Below are positions 57,093 through 64,000 of a stretch of 64,000 bases of DNA, in pieces (positions within the stretch are counted from its first letter, which is position 1; each line of letters starts with the position of its first letter). Under the pieces are notes generated by a model. That model was given only the letters and a program-made list of their open reading frames with translations, was not told the DNA's origin and ran no database searches. The translations under genes were made by a program, and so were the position numbers. Location of the stretch: positions 24,641 through 88,640 of the forward strand of contig JBBPSI010000105.1 of NCBI GenBank assembly GCA_038093515.1, in the 5' to 3' direction. Source of the DNA: Butyriboletus loyo. Its lineage: Eukaryota; Basidiomycota; Agaricomycetes; Boletales; Boletaceae.

Positions 57093-57537
57093 TGGAATTG
57101 GTAAAGTCCGAGCAGGTGCACTAAGGGCAACGAAGGATGCAAGGGTAAACCTATCAGTGGAAAGACTCACTGATAATACGAGAGTGAGAGTATTGCAAAC
57201 AGAGTATAGGAGCAAGGCTCAACTTAGAGATATCGCAGTAGTGATGATAGAACTGAAAGATCTAGAGAAAAGCGACAAGCCATAAGGGCTGTCTTATATA
57301 CAGTACATGAGTGTTTGTACTTATGTTCTGTATAGTACCTTTATAAGGCATAGTATGAAATACATGACGATATGATAGAGATAAGAGATAAGACTAAGCA
57401 TATCGTCCAATAGCATAATAAGAGCTATTTGTAATGTGATAAGCGTGACTAGGTCTAGACAATGATGTCATATAGACCAGTCTAGAAACATAGTGGCTGT
57501 AAGTGAAATACAGAAATAGAACACTACCATTTCAACA
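57093..57537 (-). repeat. 3' LTR of the copia element (445 bp)
   Basis: Read on the minus strand it runs from TGTTGAAATGG (57,537) to CCAATTCCA (57,093). A purine-rich tract (GAGGAGGAG) lies immediately before it on the minus strand, the expected polypurine tract. The LTR abuts the truncated gypsy gag. The matching 5' LTR is not in the window, so the exact outer end is inferred from the TG/CA rule. Confidence 0.75.
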
Positions 57538-57555
57538 CTCCTCCTCGCTTTAGCA

Positions 57556-60500
57556 TTACTTCTTTATAGAGACAAAAGGAGAAAGAGAGAGCATGGACCG
57601 AACTTCTTCAAACCTCTGCCATGTCAGATTCTTTGTAAAGATATCTGCCGCTTGTTGTTGAGTAGGAGTATAGAAGAGAGTAATCTCCTTATCCTCGATG
57701 CATTCCCGAATGTAATGAAACAGAATTGCAATGTGTTTGCTGCGTCCTTCAACAGCAGGATTAGAAGCCAGAAATATAGCTCCCTGATTATCAACTAGAA
57801 GGGGTAAAGGACCAAGTCTGTATCCCATCTCGAAGAACAAGGAGCGCACCCAAGAGAGCTGTTTAGCAGTCTCGGTCATGCCCATATATTCTGCTTTGGT
57901 TGAAGAGTGAGCAATCTTGCGTTGTCGTCTGGATAACCATGATACTATGCCAGATGCTAGAAATATACAATAGCCAGTCGTTGAACGACGGGTCTCAATA
58001 TCGCCTGCCCAGTCAGTGTTGCTGTATGCAATAAAGCCAGAATTGGCTCTTGGACCAGACTGGCTGTGTCTGGAATACATTATGCAAAGGTCTGGAGTTC
58101 CAACCAGATAGTGGACTATATAGAGCACTCTTTGCAAATGTTCTTCCGATGGATTGGAAGAGAACTGCGACATTTTGATGACAGCATGAGCAATATCGGG
58201 TCTAGATCCGAGCATGATGAATAGGAGGGATCTGATGACAGATTGATATTGTGAACGCAAAGATGGCGATGCTTCGGTGGTTGATGGTGAAGGATTATAA
58301 CCAGAAGGAAGAGGTGTGCGTGCGGGTTTTGCATTTTCAAGCTTGAATCATTTTATGACCTTCTGTGCGTAATCGCACTGATCCAGCCTCAGGGTACGAC
58401 TTCTTCGATCCCTGGTAATCCGCATGCCTAAATACTCTTTCGCTTCTCCAAGGTCTCGACTCTCCCAAGTCTTCATAAAGTGCTTCTTGTGAGCGAGGAC
58501 TTGTGCTTTATCACTACCCATAAAAAGAGCATCATCAACGTATATAACTAAAATAATGATGACTTTCCCGATGAATTTTATATATGTTCCCGGGTCAGAC
58601 AAGGTACGCTTGAAACCTTGTTTGATAAGTGATAAATGCAAGGCTTTGTTCCATTGAAGGGCCGCTTGCTTGAGGCCATAAATAGCTTTTCGTAGGCGAC
58701 AGACTTTACTTTCTGAGCCTTTTGCTTTTTGAGCGAAACCCTCAGGTTGTTCCATATAGATTTCTTCGTCAAGATCTCCGAAGAGAAATGCAGTCTTGAC
58801 GTCTAGAGCCTCGATTTCCCAATCTTCTAAGGCAGCTAGAGCTAAGAGAATCCTAACGGTTTCAAACCTGGCAACTGGTGAGAAGGTTTCCTCATAATCA
58901 ATTCCGAAGATTTGGGTAAAGCCTTTTGCTACCCAGTGAGACTTGTATCGTCCATCGCTTTTTCGTACATTTATCCATTTCCCTTTAATGACTTGACATC
59001 CCTTGGGAAGATCTACCAGATCCCATACTCGTCGTTCTTGAAACGACTTGTATTCCTCTCCCATGGCGGTTAGCCATAAGGATCTCTCGGCAGGAGGTAA
59101 TCTCATTACTGCCTTATGAGATTGTGGGATACCATCGACAGTAGCAGCAGCTAGAAGAGATTTAATCCACTTAGCACTGTACATCTGTCCTAAGTCATCT
59201 TCTTCATTTGTGGGTCTCGGTTGATTAACCGGTTGTGGAGTAGGAATTAACTCCTCCTGAATAGGATCCAGTCCTCGATGTATCTCTCATTCTATCTCGA
59301 TCGGAGGTCAATTCCCATAAGCATTATCTGGGACAATCCGTGGAACACGGATGCGAGTGGGACGAGGATTAAAGTCCTGACCAGTCTGCAAGAAATCTGG
59401 ATCATTGATCGTTGGAATTGGAGCACCTTGAGATCGTAAATCCTGATCGAACTCATCATATAAGTCACGTTGGTGACCTCGAGCACGAATATCTCGAGTT
59501 GGATGATGTTGATGAGGACAATTGCGAAATTCAGTGATTCGTTCAGGATATACTCTTGTTGGAGGTAAGAAAGTGGAAGGACGAATCCGACCAGGATCTT
59601 CAAATGTTTCCAATGGAGGTATCATTTGACGTTTATGTTGGTGTCGATCCATAATAGACGATCTATGTCCAGTATCTGGTGTTTCTCTTTTAACTCCAGG
59701 ACGTGGAGGTGAGAATAACGGTGGTAGTTCTTCATGAACAGAATCAGGAGATGGAGGGTCGAGGATTAAAGGTGATGGTGGATGTTCAGGGATAACCCAT
59801 GGTGAAGGTGTGACAGATGGTTGAGGAGACGGTTGTTGCATATCGTCAGGATTAATGATGGGGGAAATTGGTGGTAGGCCTTCGTGTATTATACCGGTTC
59901 CATCAAATCGTACTCCTAGTGGAGGTGGCTCGTCAGCTCTTTGTTGATTTGAAGGTGGGGCGTCAGATGTACTATCTTCATCATCTCCATGTTCATCGGC
60001 ATCTGTTGGAAGAATAGGAGGCGGAATTGCGGCTTGTCTGTCGTTCTGTTCTTTGGAACAATGTGGGAAGTATTCTTCGTCAAAAGTCACAACAGACTCT
60101 ACTAGAACTTGTCTTCGGGTTGGAGACCAAAAGCGATAGCCTTTGGTGCCAGATTCATATCCGATGAAGGTGGCTTGTTCCGATTTCGGAGACAACTTGT
60201 TTTCCCTGAGTTCCTTCTTTATAAACACATATGCACGACATCCAAATACCCGGAAATAGGATATATCCGGTTTCTCCCCAGAGAACATCTCGATGGGGGT
60301 TTTCCAATTATGACAACACATCGGTTGGCGATTGTAGATATGAAGTGAGGTTTTGGTTGCGTCCTGCCAGAAGACTTTTGGTAGACAGGCAGTATGGCGC
60401 ATGGCTTCTTCTTTTTCCAGGATGGTCCTATTAAATCGCTCTGCACGTCCATTCTGTTGAGGGGTGTGAGGTACAGAGAGCTGATGCTCAATGCCCCTGG

Positions 60501-61833
60501 ACGAGAGGAACGTCCGAATGTCTTTAGACATGTATTCCCCCCCACGATCCGAATGGACAGCAAGAAGCGAAGACTGGGTCTGACGTTCAGCCCAGACGAC
60601 CACTTCCTTAAAAGCATCAGCCGCCTCAGATTTAAGGCGCAAAAACTGCACAACTGCAAAAGCAGAGAAGTCATCGATAAAAGTTAAAATGTAACGCTTC
60701 TGAGTCCGAGAGTGTGTGGGGAATTCGACCAAGTCGGAATGCACTAGCCCAAGGACCCGAGATGTGCGTTTGGATGAAGGTGCATAGGGACGTTCATGCA
60801 TCTTGCCTAAGGCACAGCCTCAACAAGGAATGACGTCAGAAGGTTCAGGTATTAACGGCATACCCTTAACGTTCTTGTAAGCATGGCGTAACACGTTCTT
60901 GGATGGATGACCAAAACGGTGGTGCCACAATGAAGAAGATCCGACATCCTGCAAGGAGTGGATCCTGACATCTGGAGTTAGCATTTTAGCCTGAAACCAG
61001 TGGAGGGGATTGTTCGGAAGCAAGGCAGAAGCCTGCACTACCAAACGTCCTTGAGGGTTCCAAATCTTGGTTTGATTGGTTATTTCGCATCGATAACCTT
61101 CCTTGGTTAGAGCGGTGACCGATAAGAGTCTATGGGCTGCTTGAGGCGCATACCATACTCCTGTAAGCTCCAAAGGAATGGGCTTATCCTTCCCTAGTCG
61201 CTGTGATAACAACACAGTACCAGGTCCAAACATCTTCATGGTTGCGCCATTTGCTGTGATCGCAATTCTCTCGGTATCACCGAGATCCATGAAGTCTACA
61301 ACGTGTGGTGTGACATGGTCTGTACAACCGCTGTCAATCATCCAGGCATTGGAAAGAAGATCCTTCTTTGAAGGGACATCTCCGGATGTGTAAGCTCCTG
61401 CAATATACAGATCACCAAGATCAAATTCATTGTTGTAATTGTATACAGCATCATAGTCCTCAGCATCTCGCTGGTATGTAGAGTCCCAGACATTAATGTC
61501 ACGGGAGTCAAGACCGTGCTTCCAAGTGCCATCAGCACGACGAGCAGTGTTTCCATAAAAGGATTCTTCATCCTTCTCATCAATCGACTCTATAAAAGTC
61601 GAAAGACGGACTGCTTTCGCTTTGCGTTCCTTCTTCTTCAGCTGACCACGAGACCCTGAAGGTTTAGAGGGAATCGCGGCGTTTCCGAAAGGAGTGTGAG
61701 GAAGACGCATTAGCATCTCCATCCTCGAAATAAGGTGATGCGAGGGGTGGTCCCATCGGATCATCATCTCCCCAACCAGCTTGACCAACGGTTGATTCAG
61801 TGTCCATCGGGAAATCTGTAAGCGTGTGGTCAC
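57556..61833 (-). pseudogene. Ty1/copia pol with four in-frame TGA codons
   Basis: One continuous frame encodes protease (WMIDSGCTDHVT, about 61,340), a GAG-pre-integrase/zinc segment (LWHHRFGHPS), integrase (DLVEF, HSDRGGEY and the Glu in NGRAERFNRTI), a proline-rich linker, reverse transcriptase (VYVDDALF, about 58,530) and RNase H (AHSSTKAEYMGM, DNQGAIFLA). The domain order is copia type. TGA codons interrupt it at 60,820-60,822, 59,308-59,310, 59,287-59,289 and 58,348-58,350. At each an arginine would fit (for example before GCALGK), consistent with CGA-to-TGA changes. Apart from these the frame is undamaged over 4.2 kb. It overlaps the gag 3' end in the +1 frame. Confidence 0.9.
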
Positions 61834-62893
61834 CTAGTTGTGTTTCGCCCAACTCTACAATGTTGGCAAATCCGTCCATGTCCATCTCCACTTCATTTGC
61901 ACGTCCTTTCCCTTTTCCCTTTCCTCGACGTGTCTTGAAACCGGAGCGATTGTTTGTTCGCTCATTACGGTTTGCTCCGGATCCTGAAGGTCCTCCATAA
62001 GGCGTTGCAGGCATATGGTTTTGCTGCTGCCTTTGCTGCTGCGGTTGGAATGGCCTCTTCTGTCCAGGACGACCACGTCCGCCAGAAGGTTGTTGAGGAC
62101 GAGCCTGATTGTTCCAATTTGTCTGCGCAGGTGGAGGAGGTCCGCGTCTAACCGTGTTTGTGCGGTTGAGCTGGGTGTCCGGTGCAACTGTATTTGTACG
62201 AGAGGTGGTGGGATAAGGGATCTGGCCAGTGCCAGCACAAAGTTGTAACTCGTGAGTGATCATGGGAATGATAATGTTCGGTGTAAATTGGTGAACGTTT
62301 GTATTGTGGACGATGTTGGACACCAGAGGTTCGAATGATTTCGGTAACTTGGTGAGCAAGATCATGGAACGGAAATTGTTTGGAAGGCTTAATCCTGCTG
62401 CTTCCATTTTGTGGAAAGCGTCCGTTAAGGACATGAGACCAGCAACAGCGTTAGCTTCATGAACGCGAATGTTCATGGCTTGGCAGAACAGGAAAAATTG
62501 TCCTGTAATGCCTGTAGTTGCGTAGGTGTCGTGCAGGAAGTTCCATAGAGTTTTGGCGACAGAGATGTTGACTGATTCTGGAATTATTTGACCAGAAGCG
62601 TCATAGAGAGGTGGAGTGTAGTCGTAGTTGACTGCATGTTGGAGTTCTGGAGAGATGTAGATGGCGAGCATGCCAACAGAGCGCTTGTCCAGCGAGACCC
62701 ACTTCTGCTGGTCAGCAGCTGTCTGATTGTGGTACTCTGAAGTACCATCCACTATCGACCAGACACCGATTACGGTGAGAGCATGTCTCATTTGACGAGA
62801 CCAGGCTGTATAGTTGTCCGCTCCAGTCAGGACAGGGAGTCTCTGCTGGATTTGGGCGTCGATCTTGAATTCTGATACGGTGGGGAGCGACAT
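61664..62893 (-). CDS. Ty1/copia Gag
   Basis: An uninterrupted frame of 409 codons. The N-terminal capsid-like region (residues about 15-230, LTGADNYTAWSRQMRHAL, VAKTLWNFLHDTYATTG, LLTKLPKSFEPLV) is the usual copia gag. A basic, Q/G/P-rich nucleic-acid-binding region (residues about 265-345) follows. I see no CCHC zinc knuckle, which copia Gags often have. The C-terminus is acidic and overlaps pol by 170 nt in a different frame (+1), so a Gag-Pol protein would need a +1 shift, as in Ty1, or reflects an indel. It starts at ATG 62,893. Confidence 0.88.
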   Translation of the reverse strand: MSLPTVSEFKIDAQIQQRLPVLTGADNYTAWSRQMRHALTVIGVWSIVDGTSEYHNQTAADQQKWVSLDKRSVGMLAIYISPELQHAVNYDYTPPLYDASGQIIPESVNISVAKTLWNFLHDTYATTGITGQFFLFCQAMNIRVHEANAVAGLMSLTDAFHKMEAAGLSLPNNFRSMILLTKLPKSFEPLVSNIVHNTNVHQFTPNIIIPMITHELQLCAGTGQIPYPTTSRTNTVAPDTQLNRTNTVRRGPPPPAQTNWNNQARPQQPSGGRGRPGQKRPFQPQQQRQQQNHMPATPYGGPSGSGANRNERTNNRSGFKTRRGKGKGKGRANEVEMDMDGFANIVELGETQLGDHTLTDFPMDTESTVGQAGWGDDDPMGPPLASPYFEDGDANASSSHSFRKRRDSL

Positions 62894-62902
62894 GATAATT
62901 GT

Positions 62903-63730
62903 TTAGAACAAAAATCCGAAGATGAACTGATCAAAAGAAGAGAAAACTTCGTCAGCGTTTAGATTTGAAGGATTAGATATAGGAGAAGGTGAATGTGAGG
63001 GAAAACCTATCGGATTAACCACTGGTGTATATAACCTAGGTGGTTCTGAAGGTCCTTGTTCCGATGTTTCTTGCACGAGGTATCCATTTTCGTCATAATG
63101 AAATTCTCCTCCTAAGTCGTTAGACTCTTCTCCATGACCAACGTTCGAGAGATAACTTCCTTCTGTCACATGTTCTCCTGTTTCGACTCCGTGTAAATTA
63201 CTCTCTGGGATCCCTTGAGGAAGAGCAGATAGTGGTGGTGCAGATGCAGCACATATCGCTTCAAATTCCTCATATCGTAAGTTGGGAAACCAGTGTGGAT
63301 TATATATATTTCCACTAGAGAATTTTACATTGAAGTCAGAGTGCGAAACATAAATGGAAGGAGAAATTTGTCCGTATGGGAGGAGGACATATGCGTAATC
63401 CTCCGGTATGGTGTACATGTGAAGATAGGTAAGTGTATTTCTAGATAGGAGCGGACCTTGCCTGAGCCTGATGTCTCTGACGTAGAGAGGTCCTGATAGG
63501 ACCGATGAGAGTAAGGTCCTGTGTGGCTTGTAGTTGGCTAGGTCCACGTTGGTTATTAGGAGGCGAAAGTCGTCCCAGAACTCTATGTTCTGCAGGAGTT
63601 CGACTTCTTCGTCTTCCTCCAGTCTCAACTCCGATCTCCCGGTATTCGCGATGATTGCTTCGATCTGACTCTTCACGGTTTCTAAGATCCGTTTGGAGTC
63701 GTCCGATATCTCGTTGTAAGTGTCGGACAT
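62903..63730 (-). CDS. extra ORF upstream of copia gag, unknown function
   Basis: 275 codons starting at 63,730, ending 9 bp before the gag start. The first 60 residues look coiled-coil/acidic (RILETVKSQIEAIIANTGRSEL, LRLEEDEEVELLQNIEF). The middle has LLSSVLSGPLYVRDI and YVLLPYGQISPSIYV, and the C-terminal third is S/P-rich. I recognise no domain. No LTR or promoter separates it from gag, so it may be a leader ORF of the element or an unrelated gene the element joined. A second frame (63,794-63,441) overlaps its 5' part. Confidence 0.45.
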   Translation of the reverse strand: MSDTYNEISDDSKRILETVKSQIEAIIANTGRSELRLEEDEEVELLQNIEFWDDFRLLITNVDLANYKPHRTLLSSVLSGPLYVRDIRLRQGPLLSRNTLTYLHMYTIPEDYAYVLLPYGQISPSIYVSHSDFNVKFSSGNIYNPHWFPNLRYEEFEAICAASAPPLSALPQGIPESNLHGVETGEHVTEGSYLSNVGHGEESNDLGGEFHYDENGYLVQETSEQGPSEPPRLYTPVVNPIGFPSHSPSPISNPSNLNADEVFSSFDQFIFGFLF

Positions 63731-64000
63731 TTTGTTCTAAGTCTTCAGCGATGTCTTGCTGCTCTGCAGCGAGTTCGTGAGCAAACTTGAACAAAAGATT
63801 GGAAGCGTCAATCTCAATGCGATTTTTGTGGAAGAAAGGATGGAGCTGGTGGAACCTCGTCCTCCAAATTCTATCCTGGATCTCATTCCACCTCCTGCGT
63901 GTCGGTACGTCCCAATTTCTAAAGTGTTCTTCGCCGACTTCGAAGAACTCTGCTGGTCGCCTGGAATAGTCATAGGCTTTGATATGCCCATGATCGTCAA
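63441..64000 (-). CDS. second upstream ORF, enters from beyond the window
   Basis: A minus-strand frame open from the window edge to 63,441 reads HIKAYDYSRRPAEFFEVGEEHF ... NWDVPTRRRWNEIQDRIW, then a helical, Gln/Glu/Arg-rich segment (AAEQQDIAEDLEQNVRHL) and a basic end. It looks like a real coding sequence (regular hydrophobic spacing, charged helices). It overlaps the 275-codon ORF by about 290 nt in another frame, which could mean a frameshift between two parts of one protein. The start is off the window. Confidence 0.45.
   Translation of the reverse strand, partial: DDHGHIKAYDYSRRPAEFFEVGEEHFRNWDVPTRRRWNEIQDRIWRTRFHQLHPFFHKNRIEIDASNLLFKFAHELAAEQQDIAEDLEQNVRHLQRDIGRLQTDLRNREESDRSNHREYREIGVETGGRRRSRTPAEHRVLGRLSPPNNQRGPSQLQATQDLTLIGPIRTSLRQRHQAQARSAPI

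Noticed and set aside
1..64000. CRISPR arrays, riboswitches, bacterial-type operons, tRNA genes
   Set aside because: The window is eukaryotic. No direct-repeat array was seen, and no tRNA cloverleaf was found on reading, though a tRNAscan run would be decisive.

Overview
The window is nuclear DNA of a filamentous basidiomycete, most likely an agaricomycete. Genes are split by many short introns (about 49-90 nt, GT-AG with a few GC-AG). Housekeeping proteins are of fungal type, and there are Ty3/gypsy and Ty1/copia retroelements. I saw no tRNA, rRNA or CRISPR array.

Layout. (1) 1-3,879: the 5' part of a minus-strand gypsy element, then a stack of solo LTRs, one nested inside another, each with an intact 5-bp target duplication. 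(2) 4,775-8,082: host genes: a hypothetical gene, RNA polymerase I subunit RPA12 (+), oligosaccharyltransferase subunit OST5/TMEM258 (-) and a Yop1/REEP5 ER-shaping protein (+). (3) 8,865-46,693: a duplication-rich block. Two arms of about 10.6-10.7 kb (11,026-21,660 and 35,803-46,518) are inverted copies of each other. Each carries a family-25 glycosyltransferase gene, an eight-exon gene for a roughly 1,000-residue protein of unknown function, a 2-kb non-coding low-complexity block and a gene for a 566-residue proline/serine/threonine-rich protein. Two more degraded copies of the eight-exon gene (8,865-11,121 and 22,012-25,044) and a 3' fragment (46,519-46,693) flank or sit between the arms. 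(4) The spacer between the arms (26,290-35,501) has single-copy genes: a probable fusion of a basidiomycete-type uncharacterised domain with a DsbA-like thioredoxin fold, an alpha-amylase that lacks the catalytic nucleophile, a membrane-anchored short-chain dehydrogenase and a ChaC-type gamma-glutamylcyclotransferase with a 6-nt microexon. (5) 46,919-53,068: two direct copies of a proline iminopeptidase-like gene flank a polytopic membrane protein gene. (6) 53,245-64,000: a hairpin MITE-like element, then a plus-strand gypsy gag relic carrying two solo LTRs of different families and cut off by a minus-strand copia element. The copia pol frame contains four in-frame TGA codons, and an extra ORF lies upstream of its gag.

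How it fits together. Region 2 and the spacer look like ordinary gene space. The two ends are retroelement graveyards. The middle is a segmental inverted duplication. Its outer breakpoints fall inside 3' ends of the eight-exon gene family, which suggests recombination between family members built it. The family itself is the least explained feature of the window. One arm copy is a full 1,013-residue model, the other differs by a 2-nt deletion that shortens its C-terminus, and the remaining copies are relics. Gene models were built by hand from splice signals, phase and family knowledge. No similarity search was run.
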